From the NCBI GenBank assembly GCA_031271755.1, contig JAISVB010000045.1, positions 1 through 64,000 of the forward strand: a stretch of DNA of 64,000 nt, given 5' to 3'. The notes beneath the pieces are model-generated. The model worked only from the letters and a program-made list of their open reading frames with translations. It was not told the origin of the DNA and ran no database searches. This stretch comes from Culturomica sp. (GTDB lineage Bacteria; Bacteroidota; Bacteroidia; Bacteroidales; Marinifilaceae). The position numbers were made by a program, and so were the translations under genes. Positions 17,836 to 26,564 of the stretch are shown here, one piece after another; the stretch's first letter is position 1, and the number at the start of each line of letters is the position of its first letter.

Positions 17836-18982
17836 AAAAATCCTTTACTTTTTGAAAAAAGCTCGATTTCCCCTCCATCTTCTCCGGTTTCAGGAACTCC
17901 TGCGCCTTCATCTCTTCCACCGTTTTCCGATCCTCCTTGGAGAGGTTCCTGGGCACCCAGATGTTCACCTTCACCAACAGATCGCCTTTTCCGTATCCGT
18001 TGATGTCCGGCAATCCTTTTCCCCTCAGCCGCAGTATTTTACCGGGTTGAGTACCGGGCTCTACCTTCACCTTTACCTTTCCCTCCAACGTCGGGATCTC
18101 GGTAGATTCCCCCAACACCGCATCCGGAAAGCTGACGAATATGTTGTACAACAGGTCGTTTCCATCCCGCACCAGAGCCGGGTGTTCCTGCTCCTCCACC
18201 AACACGATCAAATCCCCGTTCACCCCTCCCCTGCGGGCTGCATTTCCCTTGCCGCCGACAGACAATTGCATGCCTTCCGCCACACCGGCCGGGATGTTCA
18301 GCGTGATCACCTCCTCCGAAGGAAGGATCCCCTCGCCGCGGCAATAGGAACACTTTTCGTTGATGATCCGCCCCTCCCCTTCGCAGGCCGGACAGGTGGA
18401 GGTTGTCTGCATCTGCCCGAGGATGGTGTTCTGCACCCGGGTCACCTGCCCGCTTCCGCGACAGGTGGAACAGGTAGAATAAGAGTTGCCGTCCTTCGCT
18501 CCCGTACCGTTGCAGTGCGAACAGGCGATGTTTTTCCGGACTTTGATCTTCTTTTCCACACCGGTAGCCACCTCTTCCAGGGTCATCTTCACCTTGACCC
18601 GCAGATTCGAACCCCGGTTCACCCGTTTGGCTCTCCGCCCGCCTCCAAAACCGCCGCTGAATCCGCCGAAACCGCCGAATCCCTCGAAAATGTCGCTGAA
18701 CTGGGAGAAGATATCGTCCATACTCATGCCTCCCCCGCCATAACCGCCGTTCCCGCCCATTCCGGCATGCCCGAACTGATCGTACCGGCGCCGTTTCTCC
18801 TCGTTGCTCAGCACATCGTAAGCTTCCGCCGCTTCCTTAAACTTCTCCTCCGCCTCCTTGTTTCCCGGATTTTTATCCGGATGATACTGGATCGCTAACT
18901 TCCGGTACGCTTTTTTGATCTCTATGATTTCAGCCGTGCGCACCACGCCGAGCACTTCGTAATAATCTCTTTTTTGAGCCAT
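17828..18982 (-). CDS. dnaJ: molecular chaperone DnaJ
   Basis: A 384-residue type I J-protein with all domains. The J domain (residues 5-70) has the HPD motif in YHPDKNPG. A Gly/Phe-rich linker follows ([17 protein letters not shown]...). Four zinc-binding CxxCxGxG repeats are present ([32 protein letters not shown]), then the client-binding C-terminal domains with [17 protein letters not shown]. It stimulates DnaK ATPase and delivers unfolded clients. grpE lies 29 bp upstream. dnaK is not in the window. Confidence 0.96.
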   Translation of the reverse strand: MAQKRDYYEVLGVVRTAEIIEIKKAYRKLAIQYHPDKNPGNKEAEEKFKEAAEAYDVLSNEEKRRRYDQFGHAGMGGNGGYGGGGMSMDDIFSQFSDIFEGFGGFGGFSGGFGGGRRAKRVNRGSNLRVKVKMTLEEVATGVEKKIKVRKNIACSHCNGTGAKDGNSYSTCSTCRGSGQVTRVQNTILGQMQTTSTCPACEGEGRIINEKCSYCRGEGILPSEEVITLNIPAGVAEGMQLSVGGKGNAARRGGVNGDLIVLVEEQEHPALVRDGNDLLYNIFVSFPDAVLGESTEIPTLEGKVKVKVEPGTQPGKILRLRGKGLPDINGYGKGDLLVKVNIWVPRNLSKEDRKTVEEMKAQEFLKPEKMEGKSSFFQKVKDFFE

Positions 18983-19011
18983 CTTTTCTTCCTTAAAACC
19001 ACCACATCCTG

Positions 19012-19578
19012 CTATTCGCCCACCACCACTTTGGCAAATCGCATCACCTTGTCATTCAACAGGTATCCTTTCTGAATACAATCCACCACTTTTCCTTTCA
19101 GCTCTTTCGAAGGAGCCGGGATCTTCGTTACCGCTTCGTGAAAATCGGTATCGAACTCCTCGTGGTCGCACCGGATCTCCTTCACACCGTTCTGAGCCAG
19201 AAAATCCCGGAAAGAGGCATAGATCAATTCGATCCCTTCCCGGATGGCCTGTACGTTATCGGTTTTCTTCATGCTGTCCAACGCTCTTTCCAAGTTATCC
19301 ACCACCGGAAGGATCCCCGATAAGATCTGTTCGCCGGCCGTTTTGGTCAGCTCCATCCGCTCTTTCAGCGTCCGTTTCCGGTAGTTGTCAAATTCGGCCG
19401 AAAGCCGGAGGTATTTATCGTTTGATGCGGCCAATTTCTGTTCCAACTGCTCAAGTATCCCTTCTTCGTTGCCCGGTCGATCCGCCTCCTTCTGCGCCGT
19501 CCCCTCGTCCGGCATCTCCACATTTTCCATTTCTTCCGGTAAATCGTTCTCTTTTGCCATATCCTTTGCTGTTTTCAT
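19012..19578 (-). CDS. grpE: nucleotide exchange factor GrpE
   Basis: A 188-residue GrpE. An acidic disordered N-terminus is followed by the long dimerising coiled coil ([30 protein letters not shown]), a four-helix region, and the C-terminal beta-wing with the signature [19 protein letters not shown] ... [17 protein letters not shown]. It releases ADP from DnaK. It is first in the grpE-dnaJ-ppa unit. A CAAAATTA box (reverse complement TAATTTTG) at 19606-19613 fits a Bacteroidetes promoter 28 bp upstream. Confidence 0.95.
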   Translation of the reverse strand: MKTAKDMAKENDLPEEMENVEMPDEGTAQKEADRPGNEEGILEQLEQKLAASNDKYLRLSAEFDNYRKRTLKERMELTKTAGEQILSGILPVVDNLERALDSMKKTDNVQAIREGIELIYASFRDFLAQNGVKEIRCDHEEFDTDFHEAVTKIPAPSKELKGKVVDCIQKGYLLNDKVMRFAKVVVGE

Positions 19579-19605
19579 ATTTCTTTTTAGCGTTGCTCAA
19601 TCCGG

Positions 19606-19636
19606 CAAAATTAAGCAAAATCTTTGCCAATCCCAA
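19606..19636 (-). promoter_or_regulatory. probable grpE-dnaJ promoter
   Basis: On the minus strand TAATTTTG (19606-19613) matches TAnnTTTG. A TTG at 19634-19636 lies 20 bases upstream, a plausible -33 spacing. I see no CIRCE-type inverted repeat. Confidence 0.45.
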
Positions 19637-19711
19637 AAAGAGACCGGGATGACATCCGCAAACTGACATTTTTTCAGTTGCGGAAATCATCCCGGCAAAT
19701 AAAACAGATTC

Positions 19712-20407
19712 TCAGAACAACAGGCCTTCGTCCAAGAAACTGAAATAGGAAACGCCGCTCACGATAATGTGATCATACAAAGCAATATCCAGCAATTTTC
19801 CTCCCTCCCGGATCCGGGTCGTGACCTGTTTGTCGTACTCGCTTGGGTGCAAAGTGCCGCTCGGGTGGTTGTGTATGACGATGATGGCGCTGCACTTCAT
19901 CTCCAACGCCCGCCTGAACAGGATGCGTACATCGACCACTGTTCCGGACATCCCGCCCATAAAAAGCTTTTCATACCCCAAAATCCGGTTCCCCCGGTTC
20001 AGAAAAACCACCCAGAACTCCTCGTATTCCAGGTCCTGCAACCAAGGAGACACGTATTCAAACAGTTGCGAACTGGAGTGGATGGTAACAACCTTGGCGA
20101 TCTCCACCGCCCGCCTTCTTCCCAACTCCATGGCAACCACTAAAGAAGCGGCTTTGGCAATCCCCACGCCGTGATACCTCTTCATCATTGCATCCACGTT
20201 CCAGCGGGCAAGTTCCGACAAGCGGTTCCCGCAATCATTCAGGATCTGCCGGGACAATGCCAGCGCCGATTCCCCGTGGATACCGGAGCGTAACAATATC
20301 GCCAGCAGTTCGCTCGTAGAAAGGGCTGCGATTCCTTTTTCCTGTAATTTTTCCCGGGGACGTTCGTCTTTCGCCAATTTACAGATCGGCACATTCGTAT
20401 TTTCCAT
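19712..20407 (-). CDS. radC: RadC-family JAB-domain protein
   Basis: A 231-residue protein of typical RadC length. Residues 1-100 form a helix-hairpin-helix UPF0758 domain (RPREKLQEKGIAALSTSELLAILL..., HGVGIAKAASLVVAMELGRRR). The C-terminal JAB1/MPN-like domain carries the zinc motif HNHPSGTLHPSEYD (HxHx10D). Despite its name, a role in DNA repair is not established, and the enzymatic activity is unknown. The gene stands alone between grpE and the divergently transcribed ferredoxin gene. Confidence 0.92.
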   Translation of the reverse strand: MENTNVPICKLAKDERPREKLQEKGIAALSTSELLAILLRSGIHGESALALSRQILNDCGNRLSELARWNVDAMMKRYHGVGIAKAASLVVAMELGRRRAVEIAKVVTIHSSSQLFEYVSPWLQDLEYEEFWVVFLNRGNRILGYEKLFMGGMSGTVVDVRILFRRALEMKCSAIIVIHNHPSGTLHPSEYDKQVTTRIREGGKLLDIALYDHIIVSGVSYFSFLDEGLLF

Positions 20408-20625
20408 AGTTGGTCATTTTCCCTGCAATCTAAGCAAATCCCCTCAAAAAAAGAAGATCTCCCCCGCACGCGCTCTTTTTTGGTAAAAACAGAGGCAGAT
20501 AATAAAATATTTTTCCATCTTTGTATGACAAGGGTGTGGTGTTTTACAAGTTATTCCTCTGTCACAGCACTTTACTTAAAATGCGACCTTGTACCGAACC
20601 AAAACGTAACACATACGCGACAAAC

Positions 20626-21339
20626 ATGCAAAACAAACGGATAACCATTTGTGCCTGCACCTCACGGGCATGGATGGACAAGGAAAAGGCAGCCGGAATA
20701 GCGGCAGCCCTGAAAAACGAAGGATATGAGGTGGCAATGGTACCCGATCTGTGCCGGAAGGCCATGGAAGCCTCCCCGGAACTGCCGGAAATCGCCGCCG
20801 GAGTGATCCTGGCCTGCCACCCGCGGGCGGTGCATTCCCTGCTGGAGTGGGCGGGACAGGACGCCAAACAGGTGGAGGATATCCGCAGCAACAGCCGGGA
20901 AGAGGCGCTTGCCCGCCTGGGGATCTCCTGTTCGGAAACACGGGACGCCGCGGAAAAAGAGCGCTTCCGGAATGAAATCGCCGCATTCCCAGCCGAAAAC
21001 GGGACGGACGCCTGGTACCCCGTACTGGACAAGACTAAGTGCATCGAGTGCGGCAAATGCCACGACTTCTGCCTGTTTGGGGTCTATACCGTAGCCAACA
21101 AACGGGTCAGGGTAACACAACCGCAGAACTGCAAAAACAACTGCCCGGCCTGCGCCCGCATGTGCCCGAACCGAGCCATCATCTTCCCCAAATACGAAAA
21201 ATCACCCATCAACGGAGGGACGGCACTCGAAGAGACCTTTACCCCCGGCGAGATGGACGCCATGTACCGGGAGCGCCTGCAACAGCGCCTGCAACAGCGA
21301 AAAGCCGGCATACCACTACTCAAAAAAGAGGGCGAATGA
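20626..21339 (+). CDS. two-cluster ferredoxin with an N-terminal HdrA/MvhD-like cysteine domain
   Basis: The start at 20626 (MQNKRITICACTSR) is preferred; the frame is open 105 bases further upstream but those residues look non-coding. The 237-residue product has an N-terminal domain of about 110 residues with scattered cysteines (ICACTSR, VPDLCRK, VILACHPRAV). C-terminally it carries two 4Fe-4S sites: C139, C142, C145, C149 and C169, C173, C176, C180. The first domain resembles pieces of heterodisulfide-reductase-type electron carriers, but I cannot name it firmly. The stop codon overlaps the ATG of the radical SAM gene, so it is likely the dedicated electron donor for that enzyme. Confidence 0.75.
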   Translation: MQNKRITICACTSRAWMDKEKAAGIAAALKNEGYEVAMVPDLCRKAMEASPELPEIAAGVILACHPRAVHSLLEWAGQDAKQVEDIRSNSREEALARLGISCSETRDAAEKERFRNEIAAFPAENGTDAWYPVLDKTKCIECGKCHDFCLFGVYTVANKRVRVTQPQNCKNNCPACARMCPNRAIIFPKYEKSPINGGTALEETFTPGEMDAMYRERLQQRLQQRKAGIPLLKKEGE

Positions 21340-22553
21340 CACGCAGGGAATACGCCGCCAACGCAAAAGCAGCCCTCCGGATATTCACGGAGTGCCCTCC
21401 CCGGATCGTCTGGAAATTCATGTACAACTTCGGGTGGAAAAGCATGCGCAACATCCGCCGCTTTGAAAAAAGGCAGGCCGGAGGAAAATCCTTCTTCCCC
21501 GCCTTCGTCATGATCTCTGTAACGGAAAACTGCAACTTGGCGTGCAGCGGTTGCTGGGTCTCCGGCGGCGGGAAAAAATCCCTCTCCCCGCAGCAGTTGG
21601 ACGGCATCATCCGCAGCAGCAAAGCGAAAGGCTCCTGCTTCTTCGGCATCCTCGGCGGCGAACCGTTGATGTACAAAGGGTTGTTGGATGTATTGGAGAA
21701 ACACCCCGATTGCTACTTTCAGTTGTTTACCAACGGCATCCTGCTGACGGAAGAGGTTGCGATGCGCCTCAGAAAAATGGGAAACGTCACCCCCCTGATC
21801 AGCATCGAAGGGCTACAGGAAGAGAGCGACGCCCGCCGCGGCAAAAACAACGTCTTCGAGCGGACACTGGCCGGCGTGCGCGCCTGCCGGAAAGCCGGCC
21901 TCATCTTCGGCGCTGCGGCCAGCATCTGCAAAAGCAATTACCACGACTTGGTCAACAGGGAATACATCGAACGGATCGCCAAAGAGGGGGCGCACTACCT
22001 GTGGTACTACCTCTACCGGCCGGTGGGAGCCCTCCCCAACGCCGCAAATGCTTTGGACAAGGAAGAGGTACTCGCCTTCCGCCGCTTCGTATCCGAACAG
22101 CGGAAAGACGCCCCCCTCTTTATCATCGAAACCTATTGGGACGACAAAGGAAACGCGCTTTGCCCGGGAGCCACCGGCATGAGCCACCACATCTCCCCGT
22201 CGGGAGCGCTCGAATTCTGCCCCCCCATCCAGATGGCCAAGGAGTTTCTCAACGAAGAGGGATCCAACCTGGCGGAGCTGTTTGAAAACTCGCATTTTCT
22301 GGCCGACTTCCGGAAAATGACGGCCGAAAGTTCCCGCGGCTGTATCCTGCTGGAAAATCCGCAGAAACTCAGGGCATTTCTGGAACAACACGGGGCTATC
22401 GACACCACCTCCCGCCGGACGGTATGGGAAGAGTACCAAAAAATGACCCCGCTGGCCGGCCACAACCTGCCGGGAAACGAGATCCCCGAAGCCAACCCCC
22501 TCTACCGGTTCGTCAAAAAAAGGTACTTCTTCGGTTTCGGAGCTTACGGGTAA
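21336..22553 (+). CDS. radical SAM protein of unknown substrate
   Basis: The true start is the ATG overlapping the ferredoxin stop (ATGA, 21336-21339), giving 405 residues. The [4Fe-4S]/SAM motif is C66-x3-C70-x2-C73 in TENCNLACSGCW. LGGEPL is the SAM-binding GGE motif, and LISIEG and AASICKSNY follow in the barrel. Cysteines late in the protein (ALCPGA, LEFCPP, SRGCILL) could hold an auxiliary cluster. It is broadly like radical SAM proteins that act on peptides or lipids, including the hopanoid enzyme HpnH, but no diagnostic HpnH feature is visible. Its operon with DUF116-prenyl synthase and a cyclase-like gene suggests a lipid or isoprenoid substrate. That is inference. Confidence 0.8.
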   Translation: MTRREYAANAKAALRIFTECPPRIVWKFMYNFGWKSMRNIRRFEKRQAGGKSFFPAFVMISVTENCNLACSGCWVSGGGKKSLSPQQLDGIIRSSKAKGSCFFGILGGEPLMYKGLLDVLEKHPDCYFQLFTNGILLTEEVAMRLRKMGNVTPLISIEGLQEESDARRGKNNVFERTLAGVRACRKAGLIFGAAASICKSNYHDLVNREYIERIAKEGAHYLWYYLYRPVGALPNAANALDKEEVLAFRRFVSEQRKDAPLFIIETYWDDKGNALCPGATGMSHHISPSGALEFCPPIQMAKEFLNEEGSNLAELFENSHFLADFRKMTAESSRGCILLENPQKLRAFLEQHGAIDTTSRRTVWEEYQKMTPLAGHNLPGNEIPEANPLYRFVKKRYFFGFGAYG

Positions 22554-22594
22554 CCGGATCACCGCACCACCACACCGACAAGCAGAGAAAAACC

Positions 22595-23449
22595 ATGAGA
22601 AACAAAAAAGAAAAAATAACGGTACAGGTGAGTAACAGCATGCAGGAAAAAAAGAGAAAAGGAGCCAGAAGCATAAAAGAGATCCCGGAAGATATTTTGG
22701 AGCAGTTGAACCGCGGAGAGATCGAAACCGCGAATCTGGTTGAATTTCTGGGCATCGACGCAAGGGTACTGCTTGAAACCGTATTGACGCAGCAGAACAG
22801 AAAAGAGTACCTGCAACCGATCCTGGAGCAAATCGACCGGCTGGACAAACATACGTTCGTTACCATCAATGCAACCATCGGGGAAGGACTTTACGAGCAG
22901 ACTGCCGGGCACCGGGACTGCGGTTTCCTGCCGGCGATCTCCACCCATCCGTCGGATTTAGTCCGCTCCTGGGCGACCGTCCTGATCGGCAGGAACTCCG
23001 CGCTGAACATGGAGCAGACGCTTCAAAACATACGCCCCTTTGCCGCCGACAAACACTTCAACGTCCGGGAGTGTGCGTGGAGCGCCGTCAGGCACAACAT
23101 CATCCAAAACTTAGACGAAAGCATACGGATCCTGTCGGGCTGGGCAAAAGACAAGGACGAAAACATCCGGCGTTTTGCCAGCGAGGCGACCAGACCGCGC
23201 GGCGTTTGGTGCGAACAGATTGCTGTATTAAAAGAAAATCCCGAAGCAGGCCTGCCCATACTGGAACCGTTAAAATCGGATCCCTCCGGATACGTTCAGA
23301 ACAGCGTCGGGAACTGGCTGAACGACGCCGGCAAAACACAGCCCGGATTTGTGCGAAACCTTTGCAGGCGCTGGGAAAAAGAGAGCGGAACCAAAGAGAC
23401 GGCATACATCATCAAAAGGGCGCTCAGAACCATCGACAAAGTTCAATAG
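22595..23449 (+). CDS. DNA alkylation-repeat protein (AlkC/AlkD-like)
   Basis: The ATG at 22595 gives 284 residues. After a basic N-terminus the protein is built of HEAT-like helical pairs: LVRSWATVLIGRNS, FNVRECAWSAVRHNI, ENIRRFASEATRPRGVWC, and DPSGYVQNSVGNWLNDAGK. These match the DNA_alkylation (AlkC/AlkD) superfamily, which removes N3- or N7-alkylated bases by stacking against the lesion. Family members of this branch have not all been shown to be glycosylases. It lies 41 bp after the radical SAM gene and 9 bp before the DUF116-prenyl synthase gene, an unexpected neighbour for a repair protein. One possibility is that it protects against a reactive product; equally it may simply be a passenger. 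Confidence 0.8.
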   Translation: MRNKKEKITVQVSNSMQEKKRKGARSIKEIPEDILEQLNRGEIETANLVEFLGIDARVLLETVLTQQNRKEYLQPILEQIDRLDKHTFVTINATIGEGLYEQTAGHRDCGFLPAISTHPSDLVRSWATVLIGRNSALNMEQTLQNIRPFAADKHFNVRECAWSAVRHNIIQNLDESIRILSGWAKDKDENIRRFASEATRPRGVWCEQIAVLKENPEAGLPILEPLKSDPSGYVQNSVGNWLNDAGKTQPGFVRNLCRRWEKESGTKETAYIIKRALRTIDKVQ

Positions 23450-23458
23450 TCTTTACCT

Positions 23459-25066
23459 ATGGAAACAACGCAAAAATACACCGTCCCGCAACCTTACGAA
23501 GAGCGCCGCCGCCTGCGAAGCCTGATCCACCGCTTCGTGAGCGCCCTCCCGTGGGCGCCCCCGCTCTCCGTGGACGACCTCTCCGGCCTCTCCGACAGGC
23601 TCATCCGGGAGCACGGATTGGACGCATCCATCAAAGGGTGGCTCATGGTAGAGATCCACAACAGTGCATGGCACGAAACGGTAGCTTCCATTCCCCGCGA
23701 CAAACGCCTCCTCCTGCTGCCCAAATGCCTCAGCCACTCCGGACAATGTGAGGCGGAAATCGACGACCTGGGACTCCTGTGTCACCGTTGCCGCCGCTGT
23801 ACCATCCCGGACCTGCAGGAGTATGCCGACAGCTTGGGCACTATGAGCATGGTGGCGGAAGGCTTCACCTCCGTCATCGGACTGATCGAAAACCGGGTGG
23901 TAGACGCCGTCATCGGCGTCGGCTGCTTAGATTCGCTCGAAAAAGCCTTCCCCCTGTTGATCGACCATGCCGTCCCCGGCTTAGCCATACCGCTGAACAG
24001 GGCCGGCTGTAAAGATACGGAAGCAGACGAGGAATACGTCCGCCAACTGACCGGCATGCAATCGGACACAAAAGCGAACCTGCTGGATTACGACTACGTG
24101 AAATCCACCGTACAGGGCTGGTTCACCCCGGAGAACCTGGCCGCCCTGCTCCCTCCCGCCGGCGACCAAACCTCCGTCGTTGCGCAGGAGTGGCTGAGCG
24201 GCGACGGCAAAAGATGGCGCCCCTACCTGCTGGCCTCCGTCTATATGGCCATCACCGGTGAAAAAGAGATACCCCCGGAGATCCAACGGGCAGCGGTAGC
24301 CGTAGAGTGCTTCCACAAAGCCTCCCTTGTCCACGACGACCTACAAGACCGCGATGCCACCCGCTACGGCAAACAGACCGTCCATGCCGCACACGGCGAC
24401 GCCGTCGCCATCAACGTCGGCGACCTGCTGCTGGGGGAAGGCTACCGCCTGCTGGCGACATGCGGGAACATGGAACTGCTGCAAGTGGCGGCGGAGGCGC
24501 ACATCGCCCTCTGCAAAGGCCAGGGAATGGAGCTGGAATGGAGCGCCCGCCCGCAACCATTCACCCTCAATTTCGTCCTGGAGATCTTCCGCAACAAAAC
24601 CGTCCCCGCCTTCGACGTCGCCCTCACCCTGGGCGCTATCTGCGCCGGTGCAGACGCCGAACTGCAAACCACCCTCCACCGCTACTCCCAAGCCATCGGC
24701 ATCGCCTACCAATTGCAGGACGACCTCGAAGACTTCGACACAGACCAACCGCAAGACGATCCGAAAAACCCCGACACAGAGCCGCCGCAAACCATACGCC
24801 CCTCCGCCGTCCTTGCCGCCCTCTGCGAACAACACCCGGCCGAAGCCATCGCACAAACGCTCCTCCGCTACCGCGTGAATCCTGCGCGTGACCAAGAGTT
24901 GAACGACGCCATCGAACAAGTCCGCCAACTGACCGGCCAATACCACCAAGAGGCACTGGCAACCCTGCACCACATCAAGCACGTTGAACTAAAACGCCTG
25001 CTCTTCCGCGTCACCCGACGGATCTTAAAAAAACAGGCAGTTGAAACAATCAAATCGCTGGTTTAA
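23459..25066 (+). CDS. DUF116 / polyprenyl diphosphate synthase fusion
   Basis: A 535-residue two-domain protein. Residues about 30-200 are DUF116, with conserved cysteines C90, C97, C108, C111 and C114 (PKCLSHSGQC, LLCHRCRRC) that look like a metal or Fe-S site. Residues about 225-535 are a trans-isoprenyl diphosphate synthase: GKRWRP for diphosphate binding, first aspartate motif DDLQD (293-297), and second DDLED (421-425). Stand-alone synthases of about 300-325 residues elongate allylic diphosphates with IPP. Both catalytic aspartate motifs are complete, so activity is likely; chain length cannot be read. DUF116 proteins are otherwise found in anaerobes near radical SAM genes, and here the two halves are joined in one chain. 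Confidence 0.88.
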   Translation: METTQKYTVPQPYEERRRLRSLIHRFVSALPWAPPLSVDDLSGLSDRLIREHGLDASIKGWLMVEIHNSAWHETVASIPRDKRLLLLPKCLSHSGQCEAEIDDLGLLCHRCRRCTIPDLQEYADSLGTMSMVAEGFTSVIGLIENRVVDAVIGVGCLDSLEKAFPLLIDHAVPGLAIPLNRAGCKDTEADEEYVRQLTGMQSDTKANLLDYDYVKSTVQGWFTPENLAALLPPAGDQTSVVAQEWLSGDGKRWRPYLLASVYMAITGEKEIPPEIQRAAVAVECFHKASLVHDDLQDRDATRYGKQTVHAAHGDAVAINVGDLLLGEGYRLLATCGNMELLQVAAEAHIALCKGQGMELEWSARPQPFTLNFVLEIFRNKTVPAFDVALTLGAICAGADAELQTTLHRYSQAIGIAYQLQDDLEDFDTDQPQDDPKNPDTEPPQTIRPSAVLAALCEQHPAEAIAQTLLRYRVNPARDQELNDAIEQVRQLTGQYHQEALATLHHIKHVELKRLLFRVTRRILKKQAVETIKSLV

Positions 25067-25083
25067 TTTTACGCTTTTATCAA

Positions 25084-25109
25084 AAAGTGCGGATTTAATT
25101 CCGCACTTT
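25084..25109 (+). terminator. hairpin after the DUF116-prenyl synthase gene
   Basis: Perfect 10-bp arms (25084-25093 and 25100-25109) around a 6-base loop, 18 bases after the stop codon. The right arm ends in TTT, though no long T-run follows. This probably ends the upstream transcription unit, so the ATPase gene that follows needs its own promoter. Confidence 0.6.
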
Positions 25110-25179
25110 CGCTATTCTGCGAGAAATAAAACCTGCTATTACGGAATTAGATACGAATATTTTAAAAATTCCCTCTCAA

Positions 25180-25236
25180 TTTGATCCGAATTTTTCAAAT
25201 AAATGTTGTATATTTGATCCGAGATTTTCAAATAAA
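25180..25236 (+). promoter_or_regulatory. two direct copies of a 24-bp dyad over the ATPase promoter
   Basis: TTTGATCCGA followed by a variable pair and TTTTCAAATAAA occurs at 25180-25203 and 25213-25236, a 33-bp period. Within each copy TTTGA and TCAAA form an inverted repeat. A TATATTTG -7 box (25209-25216) runs into the second copy, and the ATPase ATG is at 25242. This arrangement looks like an operator pair. Confidence 0.65.
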
Positions 25237-25241
25237 CAAAC

Positions 25242-26564
25242 ATGGCTTATAGCAAACGCAGCATAGACACGGTACTGTTGGTATGGAAGACAAATCCCGA
25301 CAGAAAACCGTTACTGATAAGGGGGGCGCGTCAGGTCGGCAAATCTTCTTCCGTAGAACAATTCGGCGCCTGTTTCGAGCATTTTGTCCCGGTAAACTTT
25401 GAGAAAACTAAAAACTTACAATCCCTGTTTGACGGTGATTTGGATGTAAAAGAGATCTGCCTGAAACTTTCAGTACAATTCAACACCCCGATCATACCCG
25501 GAAAAACACTGCTTTTCTTCGACGAAATCCAGATCTGCCCCAATGCCATCGTCGCCTTGCGCTATTTCTACGAAGATTACCCTGAACTGCATGTCATTGC
25601 GGCAGGTTCACTGTTGGAATTTGCACTCGAAGAACTACCCACTTTCGGTGTCGGCCGCATTGACTCCTTATTTATGTACCCTTTTTCGTTCCAGGAATTT
25701 ATGTTTGCCTGCGGCGAAGAACGCTTGTGGAACCAAGTATGTCAATCCTCGCCCGAAAAACCGCTTGCTCCTGTTTTTCACGAAAAATGTTCGGAGCTTT
25801 TGAAAAAATATTTACTGATTGGCGGAATGCCTGCCGCCATCTCCAATTTCCTGAAAAACAACGACATACTGCAAGTACAAAAAGTACTCGACAGCTTGAT
25901 CGTGTCGTTTCAGGACGACTTTGCAAAATACAAAAAAAGAGTGCCCACCTTACTCTTACGCGAAGTCTTTGAAGCGATTGTCAAGCAAGCGGGCGGAAAA
26001 TTTATCTACTCAAAAGCGGCAGCAACAAGCCAATACAACATAAAACAGGCGGTTAATATGCTGATCATGGCAGGGTTGGTCATTCCTGTGGTCAGCAGTT
26101 CGGCAAACGGCATACCGCTCGGAGCGGAGGCGAACCATAAAAAAACCAAAATGTTATTGCTCGACACAGGAATTTTTCAACGCCTGTTGGGCTTGGAACT
26201 TTCGGATTTTCTATTCTCAAACGATTTTGAAACCATCAACAAAGGCTTCATCGCCGAACAATTTGCCGGATTGGAACTGATCAAAAATTCATCGCCTTAC
26301 ACAGCTGAAAATCTGTATTTTTGGACAAGAGAAAAAGAAAAAAGCCAGGCAGAAATAGACTATCTGATCCAAAAAAACGGAACAATCATACCCATTGAAG
26401 TAAAATCAGGCAAAAGCGGCAAAATGCAAAGCATGCACCTGTTTCTCGCCGAAAAACAGGCAGAATATGGTATTCGGACTTCGCTCGAAAACTTTACGCA
26501 ATATGGCAACATCCGGGTCTATCCATTATATGCGATCGGGAACATAAAAACCAACCTATGGTAG
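25242..26564 (+). CDS. AAA ATPase with C-terminal DUF4143 domain
   Basis: A 440-residue member of the Bacteroidetes AAA_14/DUF4143 family. Walker A is IRGARQVGKSS (about residues 27-37) and Walker B is LLFFDEIQICP. The middle carries PFSFQEFMFACGEE. DUF4143 follows, ending with a nuclease-like strand pattern EIDYLIQKN...IPIEVKSGK, where the E-x-D and ExK residues resemble a PD-(D/E)xK core. The biological role of this abundant family is not established. It has its own promoter with paired dyads, lies between a terminator hairpin and an ABC permease gene that it overlaps by 7 bp, and is more AT-rich than the preceding operon. It looks like a later insertion. Confidence 0.85.
   Translation: MAYSKRSIDTVLLVWKTNPDRKPLLIRGARQVGKSSSVEQFGACFEHFVPVNFEKTKNLQSLFDGDLDVKEICLKLSVQFNTPIIPGKTLLFFDEIQICPNAIVALRYFYEDYPELHVIAAGSLLEFALEELPTFGVGRIDSLFMYPFSFQEFMFACGEERLWNQVCQSSPEKPLAPVFHEKCSELLKKYLLIGGMPAAISNFLKNNDILQVQKVLDSLIVSFQDDFAKYKKRVPTLLLREVFEAIVKQAGGKFIYSKAAATSQYNIKQAVNMLIMAGLVIPVVSSSANGIPLGAEANHKKTKMLLLDTGIFQRLLGLELSDFLFSNDFETINKGFIAEQFAGLELIKNSSPYTAENLYFWTREKEKSQAEIDYLIQKNGTIIPIEVKSGKSGKMQSMHLFLAEKQAEYGIRTSLENFTQYGNIRVYPLYAIGNIKTNLW

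Noticed and set aside
21336-22553. Radical SAM gene named as hpnH
   Set aside because: General similarity only; no feature beyond the radical SAM core supports that identity.
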